Assembly (NCBI GenBank): GCA_026985095.1
Contig: JALSQW010000029.1
Location: 1 to 64,000, forward strand
Length of the DNA: 64,000 nucleotides
From: Acidimicrobiia bacterium
GTDB taxonomy: Bacteria; Actinomycetota; Acidimicrobiia; Spongiisociales; UBA5794
Direction: 5' to 3'
Positions 33,761 through 43,531 of the stretch are shown one piece after another. The stretch's first letter is position 1, and every line of letters begins with the position of its first letter. Below the pieces are notes generated by a model. The model searched no databases. It saw nothing but the letters and a program-made list of their open reading frames with translations, and had not been told where the DNA came from. A program made the translations under genes and the position numbers.

Positions 33761-34173
33761 TGCTGATGCCGAAGCGGACCAAGTACCGCAAGACGCACAA
33801 GGGTCGGATGACCGGCAAAGCCAAGGGCGGCACCAAGGTGTCCTTCGGCGACTACGGGCTCCAAGCGCTCGAGCCGGGCTGGATCACGTCCCGTCAGATC
33901 GAAGCCGCACGGATCGCCATGACCCGCAAGATCAAGCGTGGAGGGAAGGTCTGGATCACGATCTTCCCCGACAAGCCCATCACCGAGAAACCCGCCGAGA
34001 CCCGCATGGGATCGGGCAAGGGCAACCCCGAGTACTGGGTGGCCGTCGTCAAGCCGGGACGCGTCATGTTCGAGATGGCCGGCGTCGACGAAGAGCTGGC
34101 TCGCGAGGCGATGCGGCTCGCCGGGCACAAGTTGCCGGTCAAGACCAAGTTCGTGAAGCGGGAGGACACATGA
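33760..34173 (+). CDS. rplP: 50S ribosomal protein L16
   Basis: 137 residues ([19 protein letters not shown]; Ser-Gly-Lys-Gly near residue 85). Contacts the A-site tRNA elbow. The start shares a base with the rpsC stop (TGATG). Confidence 0.97.
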   Translation: MLMPKRTKYRKTHKGRMTGKAKGGTKVSFGDYGLQALEPGWITSRQIEAARIAMTRKIKRGGKVWITIFPDKPITEKPAETRMGSGKGNPEYWVAVVKPGRVMFEMAGVDEELAREAMRLAGHKLPVKTKFVKREDT

Positions 34174-34388
34174 AGACCGCCGAGCTCAGAGAGCTCACCT
34201 ACGCGGAGCTCGGCGACAAGCTCGCCGAGGCCAAGGAGGAGCTCTTCAACCTGCGATTCCAGCTCGTCACGAACCAGTTGGACAACACCACCAGGATCAC
34301 CCAGGTCAAGCGCGAGATCGCTCGCATCAAGACGGTGATGCGGGAACAGGAGATCGCCGCATGGCAGCAGGCCCAGGAGGAAGCGTGA
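34170..34388 (+). CDS. rpmC: 50S ribosomal protein L29
   Basis: 72 residues, two long helices ([40 protein letters not shown]). Located at the tunnel exit with L23. Overlaps rplP by ATGA. Confidence 0.95.
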   Translation: MKTAELRELTYAELGDKLAEAKEELFNLRFQLVTNQLDNTTRITQVKREIARIKTVMREQEIAAWQQAQEEA

Positions 34389-34642
34389 TGGAACGAGCAC
34401 GCCGCAAGACCAGGACCGGCGTCGTCGTCTCCGACGCGCGGGACAAGACCGTCACCGTCGAGGTTCGGGACACCAAGCGGCACCCCAAGTACGGCAAGAC
34501 CGTCCCTGTCCGTCGGCGTTTCCACGCGCACGACGAGACCAACGACGCCAAGCTGGGTGACACCGTGAAGATCGTCGAGACCCGGCCGCTGTCGAAGACC
34601 AAGCGCTGGCGCGTCGCGGAGATCGTGGAGCGGGCCCGATGA
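34388..34642 (+). CDS. rpsQ: 30S ribosomal protein S17
   Basis: 84 residues. OB-fold core with [20 protein letters not shown] and [20 protein letters not shown]. The ATG is used; a GTG one codon earlier is possible. Primary 16S rRNA binder. Confidence 0.95.
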   Translation: MERARRKTRTGVVVSDARDKTVTVEVRDTKRHPKYGKTVPVRRRFHAHDETNDAKLGDTVKIVETRPLSKTKRWRVAEIVERAR

Positions 34643-35007
34643 TCCAGCAAGAGACGCGGCTCAAGGTCGCAGACAACTCGGGCGCACGGGAAGTGCTCGT
34701 CATCCGGGTCCTCGGCGGATCCGGTCGGCGGTACGCGTCGTTGGGCGACGTCGTCGTCGCCACCGTCAAGGACGCCACGCCCGGGGGCACGGTCAAGAAG
34801 GGTGAGGTGGTCAAGGCCGTCGTCGTGCGGACCAGGAAGGAGAACCGTCGCGAGGACGGCACCTACATTCGCTTCGACGACAACGCGTGCGTCATCATCA
34901 ACGACCAGCAGCAGCCTCGCGGGACCCGGATCTTCGGACCGGTCGGCAGGGAGCTGCGCGACCGCCGTTTCATGCGCATCGTCTCGTTGGCCCCGGAGGT
35001 CCTCTGA
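34639..35007 (+). CDS. rplN: 50S ribosomal protein L14
   Basis: 122 residues, the invariant length. [19 protein letters not shown] and [15 protein letters not shown] are conserved. Lies at the subunit interface. Overlaps rpsQ (ATGA) and rplX (TGATG). Confidence 0.97.
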   Translation: MIQQETRLKVADNSGAREVLVIRVLGGSGRRYASLGDVVVATVKDATPGGTVKKGEVVKAVVVRTRKENRREDGTYIRFDDNACVIINDQQQPRGTRIFGPVGRELRDRRFMRIVSLAPEVL

Positions 35008-35312
35008 TGAAGCTACGCGCAGGCGACCACGTCAAGGTCATCACCGGCAAGGACACGGGCAAGGAGTCGAAGATCGCCAAGGTCTTCCCCGACGAGAACC
35101 GGATCATCGTCGAAGGGGTCAACACCGCCAAGCGCCACCAACGGCCCCAGGGTCAGGCGATGCAAGGCGGGATCATCGACAAGGACATGCCCATCGACGC
35201 CTCCAACGTGATGATCATCTGCAAGGAGTGCGGGCCGACCCGGATCGGGTTCCGCATCGAGGAGAACGGGATCAAGGTCAGAGTGTGCCGGAAATGTGGA
35301 GGTGAGCTCTGA
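35007..35312 (+). CDS. rplX: 50S ribosomal protein L24 (with CxxC pairs)
   Basis: 101 residues. N-terminal KOW ([20 protein letters not shown]) and a C-terminal extension with CKEC and CRKC (last 30 residues), which looks like a small zinc ribbon, as found in some bacterial L24 proteins. An assembly initiator of the 50S subunit. Confidence 0.96.
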   Translation: MKLRAGDHVKVITGKDTGKESKIAKVFPDENRIIVEGVNTAKRHQRPQGQAMQGGIIDKDMPIDASNVMIICKECGPTRIGFRIEENGIKVRVCRKCGGEL

Positions 35313-35869
35313 TGGAGCCGCGCCTCAAGACGAAGTACAAGACCGAGGTCATCGACCAACTCAAGGAGCAGCTCGGCCTCGACAACGTGATGCAGGTTCC
35401 ACGCCTGGTCAAGATCGTCGTCAACATGGGTGTCGGCGATGCCGCCCAGGATGCCAAGCTGATCGACGCCGCCGTCGAGGACCTGCGCACGATCACCGGC
35501 CAGCAGCCGAAGATCAACCGGGCACGCAAGTCGGTGTCGAACTTCAAGATCCGCGAGGGCATGCCCATCGGAGCGTCGGTGACCTTGCGGGGTGACCGGA
35601 TGTGGGAGTTCTTCGATCGTCTCGTAGCATTGGCGATCCCGCGTATCCGCGACTTCCGTGGGCTCAGCCCGAAGGGCTTCGACGGTCGTGGGAACTACAG
35701 CTTCGGTGTCACCGAACAGCTCATCTTCCCCGAGATCGACTACGACAAGGTCGTCAAGGTCCGGGGCATGGACATCACGTTCGTGACCACCGCCGACAAC
35801 GACGAGCAGGGCAAGGCGTTGCTCGACGCCTTCGGGTTCCCTTTCCGACGGCAACAAGTGAGTGTGTGA
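35312..35869 (+). CDS. rplE: 50S ribosomal protein L5
   Basis: 185 residues. [19 protein letters not shown] and [19 protein letters not shown] are diagnostic. Binds 5S rRNA and contacts the P-site tRNA. Overlaps the rplX stop codon; rpsN follows after 3 bases. Confidence 0.97.
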   Translation: MEPRLKTKYKTEVIDQLKEQLGLDNVMQVPRLVKIVVNMGVGDAAQDAKLIDAAVEDLRTITGQQPKINRARKSVSNFKIREGMPIGASVTLRGDRMWEFFDRLVALAIPRIRDFRGLSPKGFDGRGNYSFGVTEQLIFPEIDYDKVVKVRGMDITFVTTADNDEQGKALLDAFGFPFRRQQVSV

Positions 35870-35872
35870 GAC

Positions 35873-36178
35873 ATGGCGAAGAAATCCAAGATCGTGAAGA
35901 ACCAGAAGCGCAAGATGCTCGTCGAACGGTACGCCGAGCGGAGAGCCGAGCTGCTGGCGATCATCAAGGACCCGGAGGCCTCCTACGAGGACAAGCGCGA
36001 GGCGTACGCCGCCATCGCCAAGCTCCCACGCGACTCCTCCGCGACCCGCTATCGCAACCGATGCGGCGTCTCTGGCCGGCCTCGGGCCTACTTCCGTAAG
36101 TTCGGCATGTCCCGGATCGCCGTCCGCGAGCTCGCCCACCAAGGCGAGCTTCCCGGGGTGAGAAAGGCGTCGTGGTAG
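35873..36178 (+). CDS. rpsN: 30S ribosomal protein S14, zinc-free long form
   Basis: 101 residues with no CxxC motif ([21 protein letters not shown]-terminal [11 protein letters not shown]). This is the C-minus type known from E. coli; the position in the spc cluster is usually occupied in actinobacteria by the 61-residue zinc-binding form. Confidence 0.96.
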   Translation: MAKKSKIVKNQKRKMLVERYAERRAELLAIIKDPEASYEDKREAYAAIAKLPRDSSATRYRNRCGVSGRPRAYFRKFGMSRIAVRELAHQGELPGVRKASW

Positions 36179-36180
36179 CC

Positions 36181-36573
36181 ATGTACACCGACCCCATCGC
36201 CGACATGTTCACCCGGATCCGCAACGCCAACCAGGCGTTGCATCCCGAGACCGGCATGCCGTCGTCGAAGATCAAGGAGGAGATCGCCCGGATCCTCGCC
36301 GAAGAAGGGTTCGTCGACTCCTACAAGGTCGTCGACGCCAGGGTCGGCAAGGAACTGACGGTCCGTCTCCGCTACTCGGGTCGCGAACCGGTCCTCCACG
36401 GCCTCCGCCGGGTCTCCAAGCCCGGCCGGCGGGTCTACAAGGGCGCGTCCGAGATCCCGCGCGTCAAGGGCGGCATCGGCGTCGCCATCGTCTCCACCTC
36501 CCACGGCCTCATGACCGACCGGGAGGCGCGCCGTCGCAACATCGGCGGCGAGATCATCGGCGAGGTGTGGTGA
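36181..36573 (+). CDS. rpsH: 30S ribosomal protein S8
   Basis: 130 residues ([17 protein letters not shown]-terminal [20 protein letters not shown]). The ATG 2 bases after rpsN fits the conserved N-terminus; a GTG three codons earlier is possible. In E. coli S8 represses the spc operon at the rplE start. Confidence 0.96.
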   Translation: MYTDPIADMFTRIRNANQALHPETGMPSSKIKEEIARILAEEGFVDSYKVVDARVGKELTVRLRYSGREPVLHGLRRVSKPGRRVYKGASEIPRVKGGIGVAIVSTSHGLMTDREARRRNIGGEIIGEVW

Positions 36574-36574
36574 C

Positions 36575-37111
36575 ATGAGTCGCATCGGCAACAACCCGAT
36601 CCCGTTGCCGGCGGGCGTCGAGGTATCGGTCGCCGGCACCACGGTCACCGTCGAGGGCCCCAAGGGGACCCTCACCCAGGCGATCGACCCCCGGATCACC
36701 GTCACCGTCGACGACGGTGTCGTCACGGTGTCGCGGGCCGACGACGAGCGCGAGAGCCGAGCGCTCCACGGATTGTCACGGGCGCTGATCGCCAACATGG
36801 TCACCGGCGTCGCCGAGGGGTACCGCAAGGAACTGCAGGCCGTCGGTGTCGGCTACCGTGCCGCCCTCAAGGGCAAGACGCTCGAGCTGCAGGTCGGGTT
36901 CTCGCATCCCGTCCAGATCGACGCCCCCGAGGGCATCGACTTCGAGGTCCCCGAACCGACCAAGATCGTCGTCAGCGGCATCGACAAGCAGAAGGTCGGG
37001 CAGGTCGCGTCCGACATCCGGCGGGTCCGTCCCCCCGAGCCCTACAAGGGCAAAGGGATCCGGTACGTCGGCGAGCAGGTTCGTCGCAAGGCAGGGAAGG
37101 CAGGAGTCTGA
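36575..37111 (+). CDS. rplF: 50S ribosomal protein L6
   Basis: 178 residues, duplicated fold; [20 protein letters not shown] at the start and [20 protein letters not shown] near the end. Contacts the sarcin-ricin loop region. Confidence 0.97.
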   Translation: MSRIGNNPIPLPAGVEVSVAGTTVTVEGPKGTLTQAIDPRITVTVDDGVVTVSRADDERESRALHGLSRALIANMVTGVAEGYRKELQAVGVGYRAALKGKTLELQVGFSHPVQIDAPEGIDFEVPEPTKIVVSGIDKQKVGQVASDIRRVRPPEPYKGKGIRYVGEQVRRKAGKAGV

Positions 37112-37464
37112 TGAGGGGTTCACGAGCGGACGCTCGCCGTCGACGCCATTTCCGTGTCCGCAAGAAGGTGTCCGGCACCGCGCAGCGGCCACGCCTGGCG
37201 GTCTTCCGGTCCAACCGGTACATCTACGCCCAGATCATCGACGACGAGGCCGGCAAGACCATCGTCTCGGCGTCGTCCCGGGAGGCGTCCTTGAAGGACG
37301 CGACGCTGACCGTCGACGTCGCCAAACAGGTCGGTGCACTCATCGGCGCCAGGGCCAAGGAAGCAGGGATCGACGCGGTCGTCTTCGACCGCGGCGGGTT
37401 CCCGTTCCACGGTCGTGTCCAGGCGCTCGCCGAAGCAGCCCGCGAAGCCGGGCTCGAGTTCTAG
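37111..37464 (+). CDS. rplR: 50S ribosomal protein L18
   Basis: 117 residues. Basic N-terminus, then [20 protein letters not shown]; ends AAREAGLEF. Binds 5S rRNA. The ATG shares a base with the rplF stop codon. Confidence 0.97.
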   Translation: MRGSRADARRRRHFRVRKKVSGTAQRPRLAVFRSNRYIYAQIIDDEAGKTIVSASSREASLKDATLTVDVAKQVGALIGARAKEAGIDAVVFDRGGFPFHGRVQALAEAAREAGLEF

Positions 37465-37473
37465 GAGCGCTCA

Positions 37474-38058
37474 ATGGATCGCAATCGCAGCAGGGACAGG
37501 AACCGGGATCGTCGGGACCGTCGGGAGAAGCCCGAGTTCGACGAGCGGGTCATCACGATCAACCGGGTCGCCAAGGTCGTCAAGGGTGGACGGAGGTTCT
37601 CGTTCACCGCCCTGGTGACGGTCGGGAACGGAAAGGGCCAGGTCGGCGTTGGGTACGGCAAGGCCAAGGAAGTGCCGACCGCGATCCAGAAGGCGTTCGA
37701 GATCGCCAAGAAGAACATGTTCGACGTCCCCATGGCGGGACAGACGATCATCCACGAGGTGATCGGTGAGCAGGGAGCCTCGCGGGTTCTCCTCAAGCCG
37801 GCCGCGCCCGGAACCGGGGTCATCGCCGGCGGCGCCGTTCGGCAGATCCTCGAGGCCGCCGGGATCAAGGACGTCCTCGCCAAGTCCCTCGGCTCGCCCA
37901 CCCACATCAACGTCGCCAAGGCCACGGTCAACGCCCTCCAGGCCCAACAGCGTCCCGACGAGGTGGCGCGGGCACGAGGCAAGAAGGCCGAGGACATCTT
38001 CCCGCCGGCGCTGCTCGCCGCCTACCGCTCCGCCGAGTTGATGAAGACGCAGGTGTGA
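37474..38058 (+). CDS. rpsE: 30S ribosomal protein S5
   Basis: 194 residues. A charged Arg/Asp-rich N-terminus, then [20 protein letters not shown], where no spectinomycin-resistance change is obvious, and [20 protein letters not shown]. Helps decoding and the mRNA helicase activity. Confidence 0.97.
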   Translation: MDRNRSRDRNRDRRDRREKPEFDERVITINRVAKVVKGGRRFSFTALVTVGNGKGQVGVGYGKAKEVPTAIQKAFEIAKKNMFDVPMAGQTIIHEVIGEQGASRVLLKPAAPGTGVIAGGAVRQILEAAGIKDVLAKSLGSPTHINVAKATVNALQAQQRPDEVARARGKKAEDIFPPALLAAYRSAELMKTQV

Positions 38059-38060
38059 CG

Positions 38061-38246
38061 ATGGCCAAGACCCTCAAGATCACCCTGGTGCGCAGCACCA
38101 TCGGCGAGAAGCCCAAGACCAGAGCGACCGTCGAGAGCCTCGGCCTGCGGAAGATCCGCCAGAGCGTCGAGCGGCCCGACTCGCCCGACGTGCGGGGGAT
38201 GATCTTCCGCGCCAAGCACCTACTCGACGTGGAGGAGATCGGATGA
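38061..38246 (+). CDS. rpmD: 50S ribosomal protein L30
   Basis: 61 residues (KTLKITLVRSTIGEKPKTRA; MIFRAKHLLDVEEI). Non-essential in several bacteria but retained here between rpsE and rplO in the standard order. Confidence 0.95.
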   Translation: MAKTLKITLVRSTIGEKPKTRATVESLGLRKIRQSVERPDSPDVRGMIFRAKHLLDVEEIG

Positions 38247-38689
38247 AGCTCAAACTGCATCACCTTCGGCCGGCCGAAGGATCGAAGAAGAAGAAGATCC
38301 GCGTCGGTCGGGGCGAATCGGGTCGTCGAGGCAAGACCGCCGGACGCGGGACGAAGGGCCTCAAGGCCCGCAACAAGGTCCGTCCCGGGTTCGAGGGCGG
38401 GCAGATGCCGCTGCAGCGCCGGCTCCCGAAGTTGAAGGGCTTTCGCAACCCCAACCGCATCGACTACACGGTCGTCAACGTCGAGCGCCTCGCCGGGTTC
38501 GACGCCGGTTCGACGGTGACGCCCGACGAGCTCAGGGCCCACGGGCTCATCAAGGCGCGGGGGAGGGTGAAGGTCCTCGGTCAGGGCGAGATCGATCGTC
38601 CGTTGACCGTCAAGGCCCACGCCTTCAGCCTCGGTGCCGTCGAGAAGATCCAAGCCGCCGGCGGTACCGTCGAGATCATCGAGTCGTGA
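38243..38689 (+). CDS. rplO: 50S ribosomal protein L15
   Basis: 148 residues. KLHHLRPAEGSKKKKIRVGR, GRGTKGLKARNKVRPGFEGG and QRRLPKLKGF are diagnostic. Late assembly protein. secY follows after 32 bases with AGAGGAG before its ATG. Confidence 0.97.
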   Translation: MKLKLHHLRPAEGSKKKKIRVGRGESGRRGKTAGRGTKGLKARNKVRPGFEGGQMPLQRRLPKLKGFRNPNRIDYTVVNVERLAGFDAGSTVTPDELRAHGLIKARGRVKVLGQGEIDRPLTVKAHAFSLGAVEKIQAAGGTVEIIES

Positions 38690-38721
38690 ACCGTCTCCCC
38701 ACCTAGAGGAGCCAACAACCC

Positions 38722-40032
38722 ATGCTCACCGCCTTCAGGAACGCCTTCCGGATCGCCGACCTCCGGAACAAGATCCTGTTCACGTTGGCCATCTTCGCCC
38801 TGTACCGGCTCGGTTCGGTCATCCCGGTCCCCGGCGTCAGCCTGGCCCGGGTGAAGGAGTTCGCCGACGCCGCCAGCCAGCAGGGGTTCGTCGGTCTCCT
38901 CAACCTGTTCTCCGGCGGCGCCTTGACACGGATGTCGGTCTTCGCGCTGGGCATCATGCCCTACATCACGGCATCGATCATCCTTCAGCTCCTCGCCGTG
39001 GTGATCCCGAAGCTGCAGGCGCTGCAGGACGAAGGCGAGCACGGTCAGAAGGTCATCACGCAGTGGACCCGGTACGTCACGGTCATCTTGGCGCTGCTCC
39101 AGTCGATGGGCTTCACGTTCCTGTTCCACTCCGGGCAGCTCACCAACGGCGTGGATCTCGTTCCCGACTTCACGACCCGCAACATCATCCTCATCGTCGT
39201 CACCATGACGGCCGGGACGGCCCTGCTCATGTGGATGGGTGAGCTCATCACCCAGCGGGGCATCGGTAACGGCATGTCGCTGCTCATCTTCGTCAGCATC
39301 GTCAGTCAGATCCCGTCCCAGCTCGGGATCCTGCGCGTGAACTCCCAGCCCTACCAGTTCATCGTCATCCTGGCGGTCATGCTCGCCTTGACGGTGGGGA
39401 TCATCTTCATCGAGCAAGGGCAGCGGCGGATCCCGGTGCAGTTCTCGCGGCGGGTTCGGGGTCGCAAGGTCCTCGGTGGTCAGTCGACCTACATCCCGTT
39501 GAAGGTCAACATGGCCGGGGTGATCCCGGTGATCTTCGCCACCTCCATCATGTACTTCCCGGCGTTGATCGCTTCCGTGCTGCCTCCGACCGGGTGGGGC
39601 AACTCGGTGCGCAACTGGATCAACAACAACCTGTTGTCCTCCGGTGCAGGAGGCGGGTTCTCTCCCTCGATCTGGTACATCCTCGTCCTGGCCCTGCTGG
39701 TGGTGTTCTTCACCTACTTCTACACGGCCATCCAGTTCGATCCCGAGCGTCAGGCCGACATGATCCAACGCCAGGGCGGATTCATCCCCGGCATCCGTCC
39801 GGGTCGGGCGACCGTGCGCTACCTCGAGCACGTGCTGAGCCGGATCACCCTCCCCGGCGCGCTCTACCTGGCCATCGTGACGATCACCCCGTCGCTGTTC
39901 GGTTACCTGTGGAGCGTCCCGGTGGGCCTGTCGGGCGTGTCGATCATCATCGTCGCGGGGGTCGCCCTCGAGACGACCAAGCAGATCGAGTCGCAGTTGA
40001 TGATGCGGAACTACGAGGGCTTCCTGTCCTGA
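38722..40032 (+). CDS. secY: Preprotein translocase subunit SecY
   Basis: 436 residues with about ten hydrophobic segments. NKILFTLAIFALYRLGSVIP (TM1), plug region GALTRMSVFALGIMPYITAS, and the cytoplasmic loops GQRRIPVQFSRR and GFIPGIRPGRATVRYLEHVL are typical. The channel partner of SecE (12508-12792). Confidence 0.97.
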   Translation: MLTAFRNAFRIADLRNKILFTLAIFALYRLGSVIPVPGVSLARVKEFADAASQQGFVGLLNLFSGGALTRMSVFALGIMPYITASIILQLLAVVIPKLQALQDEGEHGQKVITQWTRYVTVILALLQSMGFTFLFHSGQLTNGVDLVPDFTTRNIILIVVTMTAGTALLMWMGELITQRGIGNGMSLLIFVSIVSQIPSQLGILRVNSQPYQFIVILAVMLALTVGIIFIEQGQRRIPVQFSRRVRGRKVLGGQSTYIPLKVNMAGVIPVIFATSIMYFPALIASVLPPTGWGNSVRNWINNNLLSSGAGGGFSPSIWYILVLALLVVFFTYFYTAIQFDPERQADMIQRQGGFIPGIRPGRATVRYLEHVLSRITLPGALYLAIVTITPSLFGYLWSVPVGLSGVSIIIVAGVALETTKQIESQLMMRNYEGFLS

Positions 40033-40045
40033 TGGTGGTGGGTTG

Positions 40046-40609
40046 ATGGGCCGACGCATCCTCTTCCTCGGGCCTCCCGGGGCTGGAAAGGGAACCCAGG
40101 CGTCGATGCTGGCCCGGGCGCTGGGAGTTCCACACATCTCGACCGGGGACATGTTGCGGGCCGCGGTCGCCGCCGGGACGGACCTCGGCCGGCGGGCCGA
40201 GGCGATCATGGCCCGCGGCGACCTGGTGCCCGACGACCTCGTGGTCGCCTTGGTGGAGGAACGCCTCGCCGAGCCGGACGCCGCGTGTGGCTATCTGCTC
40301 GATGGGTTCCCCCGCACCCTCGAGCAGGCCGCGGCGCTCGACGAGGCGGTCGGCGAGGGCGCCATCGAGATCGCGTTGCTTCTGGAGGTTCCCGAGGACG
40401 AGCTCGTCGGCCGCCTCCTCCACCGGGCCCGCGAGCAGGGGAGGGCGGACGACACGGAGGAGACCATCCGGCGACGGCTGCAGGTGTACCGCGAGGAGAC
40501 CGAGCCCCTCGTCGAGCACTACGGCGATCGTGTCGTGAGGATCGACGGGGTCGGTACCATCGAGGACGTGTTCGCCCGCATCGTCCTCACCCTCGCGAGA
40601 ACCCCATGA
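40046..40609 (+). CDS. adk: Adenylate kinase, short-lid form
   Basis: 187 residues. P-loop GPPGAGKGTQ at 9-18, AMP-binding STGDMLR and LLDGFPRTLEQA. The lid (about 120-135, LHRAREQGRADD) is short, without the zinc-binding insertion, as in mycobacterial Adk. Interconverts ATP+AMP and 2 ADP. A TTG one codon upstream is an alternative start. Overlaps map by ATGA. Confidence 0.96.
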   Translation: MGRRILFLGPPGAGKGTQASMLARALGVPHISTGDMLRAAVAAGTDLGRRAEAIMARGDLVPDDLVVALVEERLAEPDAACGYLLDGFPRTLEQAAALDEAVGEGAIEIALLLEVPEDELVGRLLHRAREQGRADDTEETIRRRLQVYREETEPLVEHYGDRVVRIDGVGTIEDVFARIVLTLARTP

Positions 40610-41385
40610 GCCTCGGAACCAAGGTCATCACCACCAAGTCCGCCGCCGACTTCGCCAAGATGGAGGTCGCCGGTCGCTGCGTCGCCGCGGTGCACGATGC
40701 CGTTCGTCGCGCCGCCGAGCCGGGCGTTTCGATGAAGGAACTCGACGCCGTCGCCGCTGAGGTGATCGGCGAGCATGGTTGCCGGCCCTCGTTCCTCGGC
40801 TACCACGGCTACCCGGCGACCATCTGCACGTCGCCGAACAACGTCATCGTGCACGGCATCCCCGGCGACTACCGGCTGCGGGAGGGTGACATCCTGTCGG
40901 TCGACGCCGGTGCCATCTACGAGGGATGGCACGGCGACGCCGCCTTCACGATGGCGATCGGGGAGGTGCCCGAAGAGGTGCAGGAGCTGCTCGTGGTGAC
41001 CGAGCAGGCGCTCTGGAACGGGCTCCGTCAGGCCCGAGCGGGGAACCGTCTGGGCGACATCGGTCATGCCATCGAGGCCACCGCCGAACCTCACGGGTAC
41101 GGCGTCGTTCGCGAGTACATCGGCCATGGCATCGGTCGCCAGATGCACGAGGCGCCCAACGTCCCCAACTACGGCAAGGCGGGACGAGGGATGAGGTTGA
41201 AGGAGGGTTGGGCGCTGGCGATCGAACCGATGTTCAACCTCGGCGGCGCCGAAACGGCCGTCCTGGACGACGGATGGACCGTGGTCACCGCCGACGGGAG
41301 CCTGTCGGCGCACTTCGAGCACACGGTGCTCATCACTCCCGAGGGGCCCAAGGTGTCGACACTGCCCGAGCCCGTCCTGCTTTGA
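40606..41385 (+). CDS. map: Methionine aminopeptidase, type I
   Basis: 259 residues. The five metal ligands are recognisable: two Asp (SVDAGAIYEGWHGDAAF), His in GHGIGRQMHEAPNVPNYG, Glu in ALAIEPMFN and Glu in FEHTVLI. It removes initiator methionine from nascent proteins. Normally followed by infA; here it is followed by an unrelated ion-channel gene. Confidence 0.96.
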   Translation: MSLGTKVITTKSAADFAKMEVAGRCVAAVHDAVRRAAEPGVSMKELDAVAAEVIGEHGCRPSFLGYHGYPATICTSPNNVIVHGIPGDYRLREGDILSVDAGAIYEGWHGDAAFTMAIGEVPEEVQELLVVTEQALWNGLRQARAGNRLGDIGHAIEATAEPHGYGVVREYIGHGIGRQMHEAPNVPNYGKAGRGMRLKEGWALAIEPMFNLGGAETAVLDDGWTVVTADGSLSAHFEHTVLITPEGPKVSTLPEPVLL

Positions 41386-41418
41386 CGTCGGGTCCTTTGG
41401 CGGCGGCGGTGCCGTCGA

Positions 41419-41424
41419 TATCCT
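41419..41424 (+). promoter_or_regulatory. -10-like TATCCT before the potassium channel gene
   Basis: TATCCT seven bases before the ATG, with TTGGCG 16 bp upstream (41397-41402) as a possible -35. No Shine-Dalgarno, so a leaderless mRNA is likely. Confidence 0.45.
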
Positions 41425-41431
41425 CGCCCGC

Positions 41432-42154
41432 ATGGCCGCCCCCTCCGAGGCTCTCGTTCGCTGGGACCGGCGCATGCGGGGGCCCATCGTCGTCGCGGCG
41501 CTGGCTCCGCTGGTCACGGTCGTGGCGCTCCCGGCGGGCCCGGCCGGTCTGCTGCTCCTCGTCGACCTGGCGGCATGGGCCGTGTTCGTCGTCGACCTCG
41601 GCGCGCGGATGCGGCTCGATCGCCGGTACCTGCGCTCGGGTGAGGGCCTGTTCGACCTGTTCATCGTCGTCTTCACGTTCCCCTGGTACGTGGTGCCGGC
41701 GGTCGGAAACACGGCGTTCCTGGCGGTGTTCCGCCTCGCCCGGTTACTCCGTCTCGTCTCCGCGACCCGCCTGGGTGAACGGCTCCGGTTCCTGCTCGAC
41801 CGCCTCGGGCCGATGGCGATCGTCCTGGCCGTGTCGTCGTTCGTGTCGTCGATCATCCTGTTGCGGGCGGAACCTGCCGAGGCGGGTTTCCGGACCCTGG
41901 GCGACACGCTCTGGTGGTCGATCGTCACGTTCACGACGGTCGGCTTCGGCGACCTCGTCCCGACGACCCCGATCGGACGGTTCGCCGGGGTGATCATGAT
42001 GCTCGTCGGCCTCGCTGCCCTCGGGACGGTCGCCGGTGCGTTGGCTTCCATGTTCGGTGGCGAACACGCCGCTAGCGAGGACGCCGAGATCGCGGCGCTC
42101 CGTGCCGAGGTGGCCAGGCTCGCGGCGGCGGTGGAACGACTGGCCGGAGAGTAG
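41432..42154 (+). CDS. Voltage-gated-type potassium channel (six-helix, Kv-like)
   Basis: 240 residues. Six hydrophobic segments, an S4-like helix with Arg101, 104 and 107 at three-residue spacing (FRLARLLRLVSATRLGERLR), a pore with selectivity filter TVGFGD (169-174), and a cytoplasmic coiled-coil tail (about 213-240, EIAALRAEVARLAAAVERLA) likely for tetramerisation. The filter has Phe instead of the usual Tyr, as in some other bacterial potassium channels. Potassium selectivity is inferred. Convergent with the next gene. Confidence 0.87.
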   Translation: MAAPSEALVRWDRRMRGPIVVAALAPLVTVVALPAGPAGLLLLVDLAAWAVFVVDLGARMRLDRRYLRSGEGLFDLFIVVFTFPWYVVPAVGNTAFLAVFRLARLLRLVSATRLGERLRFLLDRLGPMAIVLAVSSFVSSIILLRAEPAEAGFRTLGDTLWWSIVTFTTVGFGDLVPTTPIGRFAGVIMMLVGLAALGTVAGALASMFGGEHAASEDAEIAALRAEVARLAAAVERLAGE

Positions 42155-42181
42155 GCCACGAGCGTCGGGGACGGCGGGTCG

Positions 42182-43531
42182 TCAGTCGATCGGGGCGACG
42201 AACCGACGCCACCAGGCGCCGAGCCGCTCCGCGTGGTGGCCGGCCACGGCCACCATGTGGTTCCCCAGCGGGGCGTCGAGGACCCTGTGCAGTGCATCTC
42301 GGGCGGTCACCTCGACGGTCATCTGGGTTCGGCACAGGCCGGCGGAACGGTCCGTCGGAACGATCGTGCCCTGGGCGAGCCAGAGGCGGTCGAGCTCCTC
42401 CCCGCCGATCCGCAGCAGCGTCACCGGTCCGGGCGGGATCGTCCCATCGATGCCCACTCCACGGTCCGATTCGAAGTGGCTCTCGAGGCGATAGGAGGTG
42501 ACGAGCTTCCTCGGCACCGTGCAGTGGGCGAGCAGGATGCGGGAGGCGTCGACGTCGATCCGGGCCGGGTTCGCCATCCACCCGAGGGCGTCGAGGAGGA
42601 GCCGTGCCCACAGCAGTCCGATGGTGGAGACCACGTCGCCTTCGCATCCGGCCGTGAGGCCCTCGTCGTTGAGCTCGGAGAGCGCGACACACCCGGTCGT
42701 GTCGAGGACCGAGATCAGATCGAAGCACCGAAGGGACACCGCGTCGAGGCGCTCCTCGTCGATCAGGGCCCGCAGGGCGTCGTAGATCCCTCCGGCGCGG
42801 TCGATCTCACCCAGCGACCGGTCCGATGCGGCGGCTGCGGACACGAGATCGGCGGCGGACGCCGCGTCGGGCGAGAACCGTGCGTAGAGGCGCTCGAGGC
42901 CGATCGGCACCACTTCGGGGCCCCATACCCGTCGCACGACCGCGGGATCGGGGTTCGAGGCGACGAGCCAGTCGGACGGCTCGCCCACGAGACCGATCCT
43001 CGTCCCCCGGAGCCGGGCGTCGACGGTGAGGTCGCGGACGGCCTCGTCGAGGAGGGGACCTGCCCGATCGAGGTCGGGGAGATAGACGATGCGGCCTCGA
43101 CCTCCGAGCTGATGGATCCGGGCGAGAGCCTCGAGGGCGGCCGGGAGGGCGTTCTGGTCGGGATGGGCCACGAGGGTCACGAACCGGCCCCGTCGGAGCG
43201 TCCGGTCCCACGTCTCGAGGATCCGATGTTCGGTGCCGCCGGTGAGGACGAAGAGCAGCGCCGGAGGCCCGGAGGGATCGAGGGCGTCGACCAGTCGTCC
43301 ACCCAGGGCGTCGACGACGTGCCGGTAGCGGCCGACGATCGTCTCGAGCGCCGCCGCGTCGTGGAGCGGGGACGCGATCGGGACGAGATCGAAACGGGCG
43401 ATCGGGACACCTCCTCGTCCTGGCAATCGAACCACCGCACCACGTCGGCGACCAGGGACGAAGGTCCCGACCGGCCAGGACCGGAGGGGGGATCGGGTGC
43501 GGTCAGGCGCCGAGGGCGTCGGCGAGCTCAC
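42182..43531 (-). CDS. L-fucose isomerase-like protein (FucI C-terminal domain family)
   Basis: Up to 449 residues. The C-terminal half carries the family pattern: RCFDLI, ALSELNDEGLTAGCEGDVVS, MANPARID, LLAHCTVPRKL, RLESHFESDRGVGIDGTIP and GPVTLLRI. The Glu-Gly-Asp and the His of HFES are the expected metal/substrate residues. Members act as ketose-aldose isomerases or are uncharacterised; substrate unknown. The start is uncertain: the ATG at 43531 overlaps the upstream HAD gene by 29 bp, and a GAGGAGGTG at about 43400 has no ATG/GTG/TTG at proper distance. Probably cotranscribed with the HAD gene. Confidence 0.75.
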   Translation of the reverse strand: MSSPTPSAPDRTRSPLRSWPVGTFVPGRRRGAVVRLPGRGGVPIARFDLVPIASPLHDAAALETIVGRYRHVVDALGGRLVDALDPSGPPALLFVLTGGTEHRILETWDRTLRRGRFVTLVAHPDQNALPAALEALARIHQLGGRGRIVYLPDLDRAGPLLDEAVRDLTVDARLRGTRIGLVGEPSDWLVASNPDPAVVRRVWGPEVVPIGLERLYARFSPDAASAADLVSAAAASDRSLGEIDRAGGIYDALRALIDEERLDAVSLRCFDLISVLDTTGCVALSELNDEGLTAGCEGDVVSTIGLLWARLLLDALGWMANPARIDVDASRILLAHCTVPRKLVTSYRLESHFESDRGVGIDGTIPPGPVTLLRIGGEELDRLWLAQGTIVPTDRSAGLCRTQMTVEVTARDALHRVLDAPLGNHMVAVAGHHAERLGAWWRRFVAPID